From Cryptomeria japonica (taxonomy: Eukaryota; Streptophyta; Pinopsida; Cupressales; Cupressaceae): a DNA stretch of 64,000 nucleotides. This document shows positions 20,343 to 33,800 of this stretch, piece after piece; position 1 is the stretch's first letter, and each line of letters starts with the position of its first letter. The position numbers and the translations under genes were made by a program. The stretch lies in assembly GCF_030272615.1 (NCBI RefSeq), contig NC_081414.1:825248896-825312895 (forward strand), written 5' to 3'. Under the pieces are notes generated by a model, which saw only the letters and a list, made by a program, of their open reading frames with translations, made no database searches and had not been told where the DNA came from.

Positions 20343-21227
20343 TAAGGTTTCTCCTAATCCTATATTTTTTAATACATCCAAAAGTACATGAAAGCTTAAG
20401 TCTATACACAAATATTGTTTCATGAGTATTGGTGAGCCAAGTACCACCTCAATTCAAAAATTGATTCTATTGAGAAACGAATGAACAATTATATTGAAAT
20501 TAAATGTATAAAGTTCTCAAATGCAATTGTCCAAAAAAATAAACATGTGATTAACCATTAAATATTAAATAACATATGAAGAAACATATATATAACAATA
20601 ACTTAATATTGATAAATAACCATATAACAAGACTTGTATGTGGAGAAACCCTTGCAAGAAAAAGTTCTACCATGAAAGAGACCCTTCAAAATTGTACTAA
20701 CCACTAACAATTGAGGGCATGGATTTTTCATAATCCATGTAGTTAGTAGAGAGCGGTTTTTGATTAAACCGTTTATTTTTGCATCAAATTTTTGAATTTT
20801 TTATTCTTCTTGATGATCATTCACTAGTGTGATCTAAAAGATTCATGTGCATAAAATACATAGTTGAATTCAAATTTTTACCTACTCATAATGATGTAAT
20901 ACCATCTTATTCAGGCACTATCATCTTGTTCTCACATTATCATCCATACAAGTTACAAAATTCAAAGTTTTTGAACCCAATTTCAAACTCTCCTACATAA
21001 TAGAACTTAGGGATGACAATAATAGAAAACCATAGTATACTATAATACATAAAATAATAAATGTCATCTAAAATAACTAAATCAAGGAAAAATAATAAAA
21101 TATAAAAGTGTTATGTACCCTTTTAAAAAATAGTACTTACTATTTACAGTAAGTCCGATTATCCAAAAACAGTAAATCAGGATCTGCAAATAAATTGAGA
21201 AATATTGCTCTTCATAGTTAAATGATC
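20343..21227. other. AT-rich spacer with a faint LTR relic
   Basis: No gene. Around 20635-20690 the words GTATGTGGAGAAACCC and AAAAAGTTCTACCATG resemble a decayed form of the conserved LTR hairpin region, suggesting a very old LTR. A short hairpin (CATGGATT..AATCCATG) lies at about 20719-20742. Confidence 0.35.
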
Positions 21228-21243
21228 AAAATCACATTTAATG

Positions 21244-22072
21244 TTTTTTTCGATCAATAAAAGGCCGAAGCCAAATTTTATTTCTTTTGTAAATTTTTTA
21301 CATCTCCATTCAGTGTGGGCACCGGTAGGAAAGAATGGAGATAAGAAAACCTCTAGTCTAGCCCAGATTCCTTAAAGGATCAGATAACAAACAACTGAAA
21401 TTTTTTTACAATTCCTCATCTGAGGGAGATGACTGTCTTAATAAGACATTTTAGTTTCTTTTTGTACATAAAAGCTTGCACCAATTTCTGGATGGACCCA
21501 TCTTCACAAAAATGGAGAATCCATTAATACTCCGAGCTTTAACTTTAAGACCTGTATCCCTCATCTGCAAAAACCTTAATGCAACTTACATTGCCAAACT
21601 GTTAGTAGCATAGTAAACATGATAATTTGTAAAAAAATCATTCAATGAATAATAACATCTTTCCTGTTTTATGTAAGAGGATTGTAGCTTGGATATCCCT
21701 TAGCTTGAAACCAATTTTAACCTTTTAGGCTTCAATTTAAGAGATTATCCAGGCTACAATTCTGCCTACACTAATGGGAAGGATCAATTTCTAACAGTTC
21801 CTTAATCACTTTTAACTCAGCAAGCATCTGATACTCCATAGCATAAATGAATTCATATGTCTATGTATGCACATTAAAATGTCAATATGCGAGAATATCA
21901 TAGAGTCTGCCAGGGTCATGAATATAAACAAATATCCACAGTAAAATATATGTCTGGATATAGGAGTAAAACAACAAAAGAGCAAAGGACCTGTACAGAG
22001 GCTAATTCAATAGGACCTACTACAGATCTGAAACAATGATTAAGTCTGGGCTGATCTCAACTTCCCTCCACA
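21244..22072 (-). mobile_element. Retroposed copy (5'-truncated LINE or processed transcript)
   Basis: An 829-bp insert flanked by an 18-bp direct repeat AAAATCACATTTAATGTT (21228-21245 and 22073-22090). Its left end is a T run (21244-21250), the poly(A) tail of a minus-strand transcript. Just inside the tail the minus strand carries GGCTTCGGCC (21263-21272) and TTTTATTGATCG, the same UUCG-type end as the SINE at 11651-11782. A short open stretch on the minus strand (about 21845-21787, MEYQMLAELKVIKELL) looks like translated sequence but is too short to classify. Long target duplication plus tail establish LINE-type retroposition. Whether the body is LINE 3' DNA or a captured mRNA is open. 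Confidence 0.82.
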
Positions 22073-22090
22073 AAAATCACATTTAATGTT

Positions 22091-23279
22091 AAATAAATGA
22101 ACGCCAATTGAATTATTTTGGAGGAAAATGATAGAATGGGAAATTAGAAAGCACATTTTGGAATGTTAAGTAGCAATGGTAACTTTTGACAAAACGAGCT
22201 AGCGACAAGTTGCAACCATCAAAGTTGGTGGGAGGTGAAAGACAAGTGGAGAAGGAGTTAAATGATTGGAAATGCAAATAATCTTCCCTCTTGGTTGTGG
22301 CTTTTGGATATGCTTATTTTTTTATCGGTAGGTTTTTGGATATATGCTTGTTATTTAGAGGGTTTTGGTATTATTTCCTCATTCATTCACTTATTATTAT
22401 AATTATTTTGTTGTTCTTCAAAGGCTCTAACCCATTGAAAAGGAGACTAAATAATGGGAGTTTGAAGGTTTCTAGGAAGGCTGAGGACTAGAGTTTGAGG
22501 CACTTCCAGGTGCAAGCTCATACAAAGTTTTCCATCATGCAAATTGGTATTAGTTTCATTGGATTATTTTAATAATTTATAAGGGTTTTGGTTGTGGGTT
22601 TGTATGAGTTGTGTGAGTTTTAATTTACATATTTTGTTTAAGCTTTGATAATAGAAATGGGATTATATGCTACTTTTATTTCATATTAGGATTAGTCATT
22701 ATATATTCTAGACAAAAAATTGGTCTTGAGTTGGGTGTAGTTTCTATGCATTTTGTGTTGTCGAATAGATCTAAAATTGCAAGTATTTGTGTTGCCAAAT
22801 AAATCTAAAGTTATAACTATTTTACTCATTTGAATAGGCATCAATCGTAGGAAATAAATGATTCAATCATACTTCTAAACAAATAAATCATTAACTAATA
22901 GTTTTAATTTAATTTTGATATCTTTGCATTTCATCATTTAGGTATAAAAATAGGGAAACTGTTATTTGTGAGCATTAGCGTTATAAATAATTTATGAATC
23001 ATGTTCTTGTGTCACCATCTTGCATATCTTGTAATGTTGTTATTATCAATTCTCTAAGGTATATGTGCAATTGACCAGTCTTTAATGTAGTGAAAACTTT
23101 TGGGGTTGAACTTGTCGTAGATAAGTTCTATAAGTCTATTTTATTATTTTATCTCTATACACCTTCAATCTCATTAAGGATTATTTATAAAAATTTAAGT
23201 TGAGCCTAAAGTACAAGAATCTTATCCAATATTGTTCATTGGTCTTTAACTCTCCATAATCTATTCATGAACCATGGCT
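22091..23279. other. Spacer
   Basis: AT-rich DNA. The open frame at 22291-22491 has hydrophobic, low-complexity content and no support as a gene. Nothing else identified. Confidence 0.45.
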
Positions 23280-23284
23280 TTGCT

Positions 23285-25008
23285 TGTTAATCCTATGAGG
23301 ATCCGATTAATACTGAGAGGGGGGGTGAATCAGTATTAATACCAATTGAAACTTTAAACCAAAAAAAAATTTATATCAGATCTGAAAATCATTTATCAGA
23401 ATATCTTGACTTCTTTTATTAGATCTAACAACCTCTTTATCATATTTGCTTAATACATTAATCAAATCATTTACCACATCTATCAATTCTTTCACCACTT
23501 CAGCAATCATATAGATTTGATCATTTACCAACTTATTATCCTTATCTATTAGATCAAACACTTTCTCTTACAACTCTTATCAGTATCGGTAATCTTTGAT
23601 AAACCTCTGATAAAGCATCATAACTGGTGTACTAAGAAATAGTGCATGAAATGTAACATAAACAAGAACATCACATGAAAAGCATTACACACATGAACAC
23701 CATAATTTTTGACGTGGAAACCCAAATAGGGAAAAACCACGGTGGGAGTTGGCACCCACAAATATTTTAACTCTTTTAAAGTATGCCCTATTAGGAGCTT
23801 AACCCTATTAGGAGCTTACAATATGCCTCGTTAGGAGCATACCCTATTAGGAGTCACCCAGTTAAGGGATTTTCCTAGCAGCCCGATTAGGAGCTTGATG
23901 ATATGTTAGGATCAACCTCGTGAGAGGATTTAACACTCTTTTGAGAGCTGCCCTATTAGGGGACTTAAATGTTTAAGACCTGTTAGGACCTACCCGTTTA
24001 AGAGATTTAACCTACTGCAAAGTCTGTTAGGGAACAACAATGAAAAATGATTTGTTACTTGCACTTCTTAGCTTGCTTGATCAGATCCAGTTATTCTCAA
24101 CACTCTGCAACTCTCAGGTAGATCTCACACTTCACTTCAAAGGCTCAACACATTCTTTAAGACCACCGACATCATAAACATCAATTGTGCCATCCTAAAT
24201 ATCCATCTCAACTAGGTCAACCACTAAACCCTAATTACATCATGAATTTACAATACAAATCATAAGAGACCATCTTGGATCAATACAAAAATCATTACAT
24301 CAAATTACAATGCAATATCAACCGTTGGTTGATTGTAACCCATCACGAAAAATCCGATCTGTACCAAAGTCAAAACCTCAAAACACTCCACTAAGCATTT
24401 CATTGATTCCCAAGAAATTCTTCCTTGAATCGCACCAAAAGATCAATCAAATCATTTCACGCGGGTTGTGTCATGTTACCACCTTCATGTAGACTTGTTG
24501 TCAATCACCGCCATAACAAAAATCATTACCGGTTTGATGATTTCTTCATCGGTCTTAAACCCTACTAAAACCTTAGCAATACTTCATCAAAAATTAAAAA
24601 CAATCTTTTCGATAATCTTCACAAGTTTTGGTTCTGGTCAAATACTCCTTTCCATGATACAAGTTCACATTCCGAATTGCAAATCACCAATCATCACCGA
24701 TCGACTAGTTCAACCAAAACATCTCTGCTTTATCGGTTAAAGTCCTATTTCACAAACTTTAGTTCTTTGCTAGTAAACCTTGTCTTCTAGTAAACCAAAT
24801 CACTTAGATGAGAAAGCAAAACATCAGGAACATCATCAATCATCATTTAACATCTGTTGCCATCAATGACAACACAAATAATTGATCAGGTCATCTAATC
24901 ACAAAATCTCAATCTCTTCATCACAAAGAGACTTCTATCCTTTATCGGTGCAATCATCCATCTTCAACTGTATCACCTCATTTGTATCAGTTATACCAAA
25001 TGCCAACA
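23285..25008 (-). mobile_element. Solo LTR, 1,724 bp
   Basis: Minus-strand LTR beginning TGTTGGCATTTGG (25008) and ending GGATTAACA (23285). TTGCT at 23280-23284 and 25009-25013 is a perfect target duplication. It has the G run (about 23317-23323) and the conserved hairpin GACGTGG..CCACGG (about 23710-23745). Between about 23760 and 24040 is a run of short imperfect direct repeats around CCTATTAGGAGCTTA. The same family appears at 39901-41242 and probably 61989-63491. Confidence 0.9.
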
Positions 25009-25013
25009 TTGCT

Positions 25014-27250
25014 TTCACAATGGCAACCCCCAACTTTCAAATTTAAATCATGTTCTAAAATTTGAAGTAGTGGTTTTTGGACCCAACATCTATGACATTG
25101 TATTGACCGACACCTTGAATATCAATGCATTTTATGTTGATTGGTGCTCTTTTAAGTGTTAGAAATTGGGATTTATGGATTGTGAAAACCCACACCATTA
25201 ACAATAAGAGTTGATAATGACAAAACCAATAATAAAATATTGAAAAAATTACCACTGGCCCATCAATACTTGAATCAATAACAAAATATCAATAGCAAAT
25301 AATTGCTACCACTAATTTTTAAACTAATAACAAGAGCTTACCACAAACCAACAACTAACTACTGAGCTACCTAATGAACCTAACAATAAGATATTAGTTT
25401 CAACTTAAGTGTTCGTTGCTCTAATGTCATTCTCTTATGGTTGGTAGGAGATAACTATATTTTGTTAAAATATATCTTTGAGAAATTGATAGTATTAGTA
25501 CCTAAAGAAACAACAAGATATTGACCATACAAAATTCTAACCATTAGGACCCTAACCAACAAGATATCAATCACAAGAACTTATCACCATTAATAATTAG
25601 GTCAACAATAAGATATCAATTATATATAGACTCCTTGCTATCGACGCTTAGATAAACAACAACCTATTAATCCGAAAGAATAACCACGACTAATGCTCAT
25701 ACCAACACCATATCAATTATCAATCATACTTAATGCATAATAAGCATAATGAGAGCTATTTTTAATGAGTGTGATTCTCAATTAACTAAAAAATTATAAA
25801 GAAATTTAAGCATTTTTATGGCAATGAAATTCATTCAACACAATGTGCCTTCTGAGGGGGTGGAGTACATTGGTGGATTGACTTATCAAGTAATTTGAGG
25901 TTGATATTGCAAGTAGATGATCTTCCCCTTCCTCTTGAGGGAAATATATGCATTGTCTCGAATGAGAGCATATTGCTTGTAGTTGAAGCTTTGAGAGACT
26001 ATGCATAGATTAAACATCATACTCGTGACATTGCAATGATTGTGATACCTTAATAATCAATATATTCAATGTTAGTCAAATGTTCTTTCGAGTGTTAGAC
26101 CTTGGGATTTATGAATTGTGAAAGATCACACTATTTAAAGTATGGCTCGATGGTGACATTGACAACAAAATATTATGAATGCAAGTATTTTTGGGATTAA
26201 AATATGTATAAAATTTTAATCAATATTTTGAATCACCTAGTGATTCATCATGATGATGAGGAAATCTTAATATCAACAAAATATTAATTGTAAAAAATAT
26301 CACCATCAATACTTAAATCAATAACAAAATATCAATAGAAAAGAGTTGTTAGAATTAATGTTCAAATTGATAACAAGATCTTACCATCAACCAACAACTA
26401 CCATTAGTACCCAACCCAACAATAAGATATTAATATCAACTCAACATTTGATTACTCTAGAACGTCACTCTCTTATAGTTGGTAGAAGATACTATGTTTT
26501 CTCAAAACATTATTTCAAGAAATTTGGTGGCAATAATAGCTAAAGTAGCGACAATATGTCAATCACAAGCAATTGCCATCACTAATACTGAAACCAACAA
26601 AATAGCAACAATAAAGAGTTGTTAGAGTTAATGTTCAAACTGATAATAAGATCTTACCACCAACAAATAAGTGCCATAATTCATACCCAACCCAACAATA
26701 AGATATCAATATCAACTCAACAGTTGGTTACTCTAATGTCACTCTCCTATGGTTGGTAGATGATACTACAGTTTATCAAAGCGCAACTTTAAGAAATTGG
26801 TATCATTAATAGCTAAAGCACCAACAATATGTCAACCACAAAGAGTTGCCGCATTAATACCTAGACTAACAAAATAGCAATCAAAAGAACTTACCACCAT
26901 TAATATTTAGATTAACAATAAGATATCAATTATATGAAATCACTATCATTAATAAATTGACATACAACAACCCATCAATCTCAAAGACTTATCATCATTA
27001 ATATTCATACCAACAAAATATCGATCGCAACCAACCAATACTTAAATCAACTAAACATGAATCTCCAAGAATGACCATCATTACTTCTTGAACTAGAAAT
27101 AACAACTTGACTAGGAACCAACCACCACCATTAACACCCAACCCAACAACATAATATCACAGCAACTTAAGAATTGATTCCTCTCCTTGTCACTTTCCCA
27201 TGGTTGGTAGGAGATATAACCTTCCCTCAAAAACACTCCCTCAAAGTTAA
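25014..27250. repeat. Degenerate tandem repeat region
   Basis: Phrases recur with variation: CAACAATAAGATATCAAT (about 25590, 26430, 26690, 26915), TGGTTGGTAG with flanking TGTCA..TCTC (about 25438, 26478, 26750, 27198), and GTGTTAGA..TTGGGATTTATG (25158 and 26093). Spacings of about 270, 450 and 940-1,040 bp imply a decayed nested array. No coding capacity. Confidence 0.6.
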
Positions 27251-27814
27251 ATTGGCATTATAGTTAAACCTAATTATTTTGATTCTCAAATAATTCAAAC
27301 CCCGAATAAAATGAAATTTATTTATTCCAGAAAAATATATCTAGTGACATGACCATTCCAAACAAAACCCTATATTCTTCCTCTCCCCATTATCCACAAA
27401 CGTTTAATTCTCCAACTCCGCAAATGTTCCCGCTGTTTGACACGTGCGAGTCGGCTGATTTTGGCGGATACCAAAATTCCATTAAATTCAGTCAAATGAT
27501 ATCGACATAAGGAATCACGACCCTCGAAGAAATATTCATTGTCGTATCCTTGATGTTTAGACATCTAGAGTTCGAATCCAGCTTGGCTTTGGCTTTTTAT
27601 GGTCTGGAGAAGACCATAATTTAGTACCTAGTACTTGGTATATTGAGGTTGAAAAATAAAATAGGCAAAATCTATTAAATATATAAAAATATGATCAGAT
27701 TTTATTTCAAAATGATTTTTTAATAAATAATAGGGAAGGGATCTAGTTATCATTCGTGTTTCAATTATTGTTCATTAGATTTTGCTACTTAAAAGCTCAC
27801 TAAAAAATCATATA
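27251..27814. other. Spacer
   Basis: A less AT-rich patch (27370-27600) contains AGTTCGAATCC at about 27570, which resembles a B box, but no matching A box or target duplication is visible. No gene. Confidence 0.4.
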
Positions 27815-28252
27815 GGGGAGAGAACCCAATAGTCGTGCACCCTAACTTCGTGCTTCTCAGAATCCTATGTGGAAATTTCAAATCACTCCCAAATTTTTAC
27901 AGTAGCTTACTTGGCAAGTCCCCTGCTTATAACTAAGGTTTCAGGGCCACATCAGCATGTTTTTTGCCAAGGTGTCCAAAATAGCCCAAAAAAAAGTGAG
28001 ACCAATAGGCATGCAAAAGAGGCCCCAATACTTGTGCAGCTGATGTGGCATCACATGATTGGTTACTTTTCTCAACTATTAGTACATTTCCTAACAATAA
28101 CAACTTTAAACTCACAACTATTGGTGCATAAACGCACTAAAATTGATATTTTATGTTTCAAACAATTGTTTTTATTTGTACTATTATAGGAACAAAAAGT
28201 ATCAACAACCCTCACAACAATTGGTACATGCTCAACTACTGGTGCTCTCCCC
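27815..28252. mobile_element. MITE-like non-autonomous DNA transposon, 438 bp
   Basis: Terminal inverted repeats are GGGGAGAGAACCCAATAGT at the left and, read on the minus strand, GGGGAGAGCACCAGTAGT at the right, flanked on both sides by TA. TA target duplications point to the Tc1/mariner (Stowaway-like) group, though PIF/Harbinger with a longer target (TAA/TTA) cannot be excluded. There is no transposase frame; the 106-codon open frame at 27869-28189 is AT-rich and unconvincing. Confidence 0.72.
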
Positions 28253-28254
28253 TA

Positions 28255-28680
28255 GTGGGTCAATAGTCGCCAATTAGTATACCTAGTAACTAAAAAGAAA
28301 GTTAGTAATTAGAGTAGTTGTGCAACTTTATTGGTACCAATAGTGAAGGATTATTGGAGTGTTTGTGCATTAGTATTGAATCAATGTGTAAATTTTGTGG
28401 TGGTCAAAGCAAACGGTTAATAGGGCACTAGGGAACATATATGGGAACATCAACTCAAAATGATCATTTTTTGACCCTTGTGTGCATAATGAATCCCACA
28501 ACATTCGCCGTAACTACTTGAAAGCCATAACAACAGCTGTAGGCACTTAAGTTACATATGAAGGCAACATAATTTTTTGTCAAAATTCGATGTACCATTT
28601 AGGAGCTTAGGCTACGCAAAGTTAGCTATAATAGCTACTAGTACACTTCCTCTAGCTTTATTGTTTTTTCTATATGAAAG
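28255..28680. other. Spacer
   Basis: No gene or clear repeat boundary seen. Confidence 0.45.
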
Positions 28681-30350
28681 AAATACTATATTATTCATAA
28701 AAAGAGGTTGTACACTCTAAGTCAAAGCAAGATCAAGGCTAAATAATAAGATGAAATGACATTACAAATTCGACAAAAATAAATACCCTTAAATTGCAAA
28801 TTATTTTAACAAAATCTAATTGTAACACACTTAATTATGAAAGAATGTAACAAAATATTTATAATTTTTATTTAAAAATCCTTTCAAATCCAAAAACAAA
28901 TGAGTATAAAATAAAAATATAACAAGCAATTTATATTTATCAAAATTTTATACAATTTTGTGAGTGTTAACACAAGGACTAATTTGATTGTTAACTTTTT
29001 TTCTCAAGCAATTTTTTGTGACAAATTTCAAACTTTCGTTCTTTAGTTGAACAAGGATGATAATGTGTGATAAAAAGTCATCCATCAAGGCTTAGACCTT
29101 GAAGTGTGTTTGAGTTAGTTACAAAATAAAAATATAACATTGAATTATATTTATCAAAATTTTATATGGTTTTGCGTGTCTCATCACACGGCCTGAAATT
29201 TGACTATTGACTTTTCTTCTAAAGTAATTTTTTGTGACAAATTTCAAATTGCCCTTTTTTGGTTGAACATAATTGATGAGGGTCATCAATGGTATGCGAT
29301 AAAAAGTTTCAAATCTTGAAGGCATGTTTGGGCTAGGTTTGACACCTCCATGGCTTTAATAGACAAGATTCCCTTGCACATGACTACTTTACCAAAAGAT
29401 GACTTTTATTTAGATGTATGATACTTCATATTGTTGTAATCCACTATATAAAAAACCAAGACATTGACATCTGTATAATCTGATTGTTTCCATCAAAAAA
29501 AAATCTTTCAAACATTAATGGACAAGATCCCCTTGCACATGACTACTTTACCAAAATATGTTTTTTGATTTAGATGTATGCAACTTCATATTGTTGTAAT
29601 CCACTATCTAAAAACCAAGACATTGGCATCTATATAATTGATTGTTTCCATAAACAAAATATCTTTCAAACATTAAAATAATACATCATTATAAATAAAA
29701 TCATATATAAATTAATTATATAATAATTTATCCAAAATTTCAATCTTCTTCAAACTTTTAAATTGAAATATTGAGGTTGAAAAATTAAAAAATCTATCAA
29801 AATTAAATTTTATCATGAAAATATTTGTTTAAAATATAATCATATTTGTTTTCAAAATGATTTTTTAGTGAATAAAAACTATATATTTTTTTATATACAA
29901 AAAATATAGATATTATTCACAAAAGAAGTTGTACTTTCTAAGTCAACACAAAATCAAGCCTAAACAACAAGACGAAATCACATTACAAATTTGACAAAAA
30001 TAAATATCCTTCATAAAAAAAAAATAAAAAATTGTAACATACATAATTAGTCAAGAATGTCATATAATATTTATAATTTTTCAATTAAAAATCCTTTCAA
30101 ATCCGAAAACAAATGGGTGTAAAATAAAAATATAACATTACATTTATATTTATCAAAACTTAAAATGTTTTTTTGTGAGTCTTCTTCCAAGTTGAATTTG
30201 ATCATTGCCTTTTTCTTCTCAAACAATTTTTTCCATAAACATAAACATTGATATCTATATCTATATAATGTAATTGTTTCCAAAAAAAACAAAACCCCTT
30301 CAAACATTAAAATAATACATTATTATGAATTAATTATATAATAATTTATC
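28681..30350. repeat. Long direct duplication (offset about 1,240 bp) with inner duplications
   Basis: The segment from about 28692 (TTATTCATAAAAAGAGGTTGTAC) returns at about 29932 and stays parallel for about 300 bp through the word CTTTCAAATCC.AAAACAAATG.GT. The phrase AAAATAAAAATATAACA also occurs at about 29124. The bases CAAAATTT.ATA..TTTTG recur after each copy. No coding content. Confidence 0.7.
29362..29676 (+). repeat. Tandem duplication, unit about 158 bp
   Basis: GACAAGATTCCCTTGCACATGAC starts at 29362 and GACAAGATCCCCTTGCACATGAC at 29520. The two units run in parallel through CATATTGTTGTAATCCACTAT and CCAAGACATTG to CTTTCAAACATTAA. Confidence 0.85.
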
Positions 30351-30424
30351 CAAAATTTCAATTTTCTTAATAGTTCAATTATATTGAATGGGTCTTCAAT
30401 GAGTTACTGTATCTCATGGTGAAA

Positions 30425-30600
30425 ACATACGTCAGTACGGACGTCAAGTTAAATACGAAAGAAGCACGTGCTGTCTTTATGGAGCAAAAGTGACCAAAAC
30501 ATTCAAAGATTCTTTCCATGAATCTTTGACCATTGGAATCTTGCATGGATGACATCACCCCACGTCGTGGTTTCTTTATAGGGACATAAAAGGATCAGAT
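30425..30600 (+). promoter_or_regulatory. Cluster of ACGT-core motifs before a TATA-like box
   Basis: ACGTCAGTACGGACGTCA (30429-30446) is a pair of TGACGT half-sites in as-1-like spacing. A G-box GCACGTGC (30464-30471) and CCACGTCGTGG (about 30560-30570) follow, then TTTATAGGGACATAAAAGG at about 30576-30592. ACGT cores are bZIP factor sites in plants. No gene can be seen downstream before the AT repeat array, so it may be the promoter of a lost gene or element. Confidence 0.35.
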
Positions 30601-30806
30601 CGGATATGATACCTAATCAAAAGCCACATAACACCTCTAAAGCTTGGAAGGCTAGATTCTCTTTTACCCTAGGGGGAATCAATCTCCATCGTCCATACAG
30701 TAGTTAGTTGAGTCACTTTAATCAACACCTTTTACATCATTAGATGCCCACCTATAGTGGATGGTTTTAATCACATACATATTTATTATTGTGATGGTGA
30801 AACTTG

Positions 30807-30808
<2 letters not shown>

Positions 30809-30833
<25 letters not shown>
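30809..30833. repeat. (TA)n microsatellite
   Basis: About 12 TA units, at the left edge of the long AT-rich array. The Ile/Tyr-rich open frame starting at 30804 is a by-product. A similar shorter TA run sits at about 49061-49075 inside the array. Confidence 0.9.
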
Positions 30834-30837
<4 letters not shown>

Positions 30838-30839
30838 TT

Positions 30840-33800
30840 ATTTATATATATGTTAGATTTACGAAGATTAGGTTATTTTATGTATCTTTTAATGTAGTAA
30901 TTTTATGTAATCGTAAATACTTTTATTCTATCTACTATTCTATTTCTATACATCTTAAGATTTTGAACTCACCAACTAAATTTATTACTTACTGTTTTAG
31001 TTCATTTTTGCAACCACATAAATGACCTAGGTCATTTTTCTGTTGATAAATAAGAACCTTTAACTTTGAACTTTTTTTTTTAAAGTGGTCCCACATCTCC
31101 TTTCTCCACTAGTTGTTGTGGGCTGAGTAAAGTGCAATTTATTTAAGTACATAGTACCATGGTGTAGAGTAATGCTAATTAATTCAAAAAATCAAATAAC
31201 TATCTAGAAATCTATTTAGCATAACTAGACATAAACTACTACAAAGGACATAAAAGTCATATTGGTTCATCATTATTGAATCCATCCACCTTGGAGCTTG
31301 ACCAAAGGAGAATAAATCTTTATGTAACAGGCTCTCAAATGGTGCTTGTAAACACCATTGTCATAGATATAGATCATAAGCATAGAGCCGAACAAGTTGC
31401 AAAGTCCAAAATTAAAGAATTTAAGATTTGCGATCCTAATTTCATTTCTACGTGTGAGTTTAGTTAAACATTCATGAAGTTCACATTTACACTTGTAGAA
31501 GTGAACCAATAGACATATAGACAAATTTCCAATTCTGCAACAAGCATCCTAATAGGACCTAATTTTCTAGAATGCTATGACAAATTGATTCCCTATAATT
31601 GTCACAATGACTCTTTATTATATTTAAAGCTAAATATCATTTTATTATATTTAAATCTATAGTTTTTATTTTATAATTTAATTCATACACCAATTACATA
31701 ATGTATTGCACTATTTATTATCAATTATAACTTATATGTCGAGGTTGATTATTTATTTAAACAGCTTAGATACTTATGGGAGATCTTCTTTCCCTTATAA
31801 TTATTTGAAAGAGGGTAAATTAATAGTTTGGGAGACCATATACAATTAAGTAATATTTTAAGGAAATTTGTCATCCAAATAGAGAGACGGTGCTTCATTA
31901 AATGAGGTATATGAGTTATACCATGATATCACATTTAATGGCTTAACACAATGGAGTTTTCTATAGAATTTCTCTAGACATATCTTATCAATATGCTCTA
32001 TTGCTTTTAAATTATTTTAATACACACCCACTACACCTTTGACTTTATTTTATTTTTCACAATTGCATGTCACTAGATTTAGAAAATCTTTGCACCATTA
32101 TATACACTTTAATGAGTCAATCACAAAAATATGGCGAATTACCTTTTTGGAAATGTCTTTTAGTTAAACATTCATGGAATTTACTTTTACACCTGTAGAT
32201 GGTTATAGACAAATTTATAATTTTGCAACAAGCATCCTAATAGGACCTAATTTTCTAGAGTGCTATGACAATTTGATTCCCTATATTTGTCACAATCGCT
32301 CTTTATTATATTTAAAACTATATATCATTTTACTATATTTAAATCTATATTTTCTATTTTATTATTTAATTCATACATCCATTATATAATTTATTGCATT
32401 ATTTATTATCAATTCTAACTTATATGTCTAGATTTTTATTTATTTAAGTAGCCTAGATATTTATGGGATATCTTCTTTCCCTTATAATTATAAGGAAAGG
32501 TAAATTAATATTTTGGTAGACCATATGCAATTAACTAATATTTTTAAGAAATTTGTCATCCAAATAGAGAGATGGTGTTTCACTAAAAGAGGTATATGAG
32601 TTATATCATAACATCACATTTAATTGCTTAACACTCTGAAGATTTTTATATAGAAATTCTCTAGACATATCTTATCAATATGTTCTATTGCTCTATAAAA
32701 TAACTTAATTTCACACCCACTGCATCTTTGTCTTTATTTTATTTATCATAATTGCATATCACTAGATTTAGAAAATCTTTGCACCATTATATGCACTTTA
32801 ACAAATCAATCACAAAAATATTGTGAAATACCTTTATGTGAAAATGTCTTAGGTAATACCCATTTTTGATACATATTTTCATCTTTATACTCTTCTTTAT
32901 AAAATATTTTACCATAAATATAGGACTCAAATTTATTATATTGAATCCTTCAAAAAATTTCCTTTCTCTATATATGTGTATGAGAATGGAATCACATTTT
33001 CTTTGGAAAATAATTTTTCTTTTAGCAATCCACTAAAAAATGTATACTTATAATTTCTTTTTATTTATGTGAGATAAATAAGGATTAAGTTATCTTATGT
33101 GAATTAACTTTTATGCAATATATTGTATTTTATATAAAAGTTGGTAAATAATCTTATTCTAGCACTTTTTCATTTCTATGCATTTTAAAATTTTGAATTG
33201 GTCAACTAAATCTATCATTTACTATCATGGTTCAATTTTGTAAATATAGAATTATGCCCACTAATATGAACTTTGAGCTTTTAAATTTAATTTTTTTGAA
33301 TAGGATCCATGTCTCCCTTCCTTATGATTTATTATGAGCCAACTAAAGTATAAACTATTATAAAGTACAAACTAGCATGGAGTATTTAACGACTACCCCT
33401 AATTCATTTGAATCATTAAAGAACTATCTAGAAATCTATTTGCACAACTAGACAAAAACTACAAAAGGACACAAAAGTGTTACGTTAATATTACTTTAAC
33501 ATCTTAGAATCATATTGTATGACTTCGTATTTTCTTTGATCCTTGTGAACATCATTGTTGAATAAACCCACCTAAGAGCTTGACCAAAGGAGAATAATTC
33601 CTTATGTAGTAAGCTCTCAAATGGTGTTTATAAATGCTATTTTTAAAGATATAGATCATATACATAGACATGAATAAGTTGTAAAAATTGCAAATTAAAG
33701 AACTTGGGATTTGTGATCCCAATTTCATTTCCATGTGTAAGTTCACTTAAGAATCCATGGAGGTCACTTTAACATTTGTAAAACAATAGTCATATAGGGA

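Noticed and set aside
20171-20425. Open frame with a repeated His-Val-Ala-Met-Leu pattern
   Set aside because: It is the GCCATGTTG minisatellite read in frame.
23760-24040. Short spaced repeats around CCTATTAGGAG as a CRISPR-like array
   Set aside because: Units are irregular, spacers are not uniform, the region is inside a plant LTR with a target duplication, and the same style of repeats is in 40600-40760 and 62840-63040.
27560-27585. AGTTCGAATCC as B box of a tRNA gene or SINE
   Set aside because: No A box at the right distance, no cloverleaf, no tail or target duplication.
30425-30600. Integrated pararetrovirus promoter suggested by the as-1-like motif
   Set aside because: No pararetroviral coding sequence or primer site nearby; ACGT motifs are common in plant promoters.
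30804-31025. Tyr/Ile-rich open frame
   Set aside because: Translation of a (TA)n microsatellite and adjacent AT-rich DNA.
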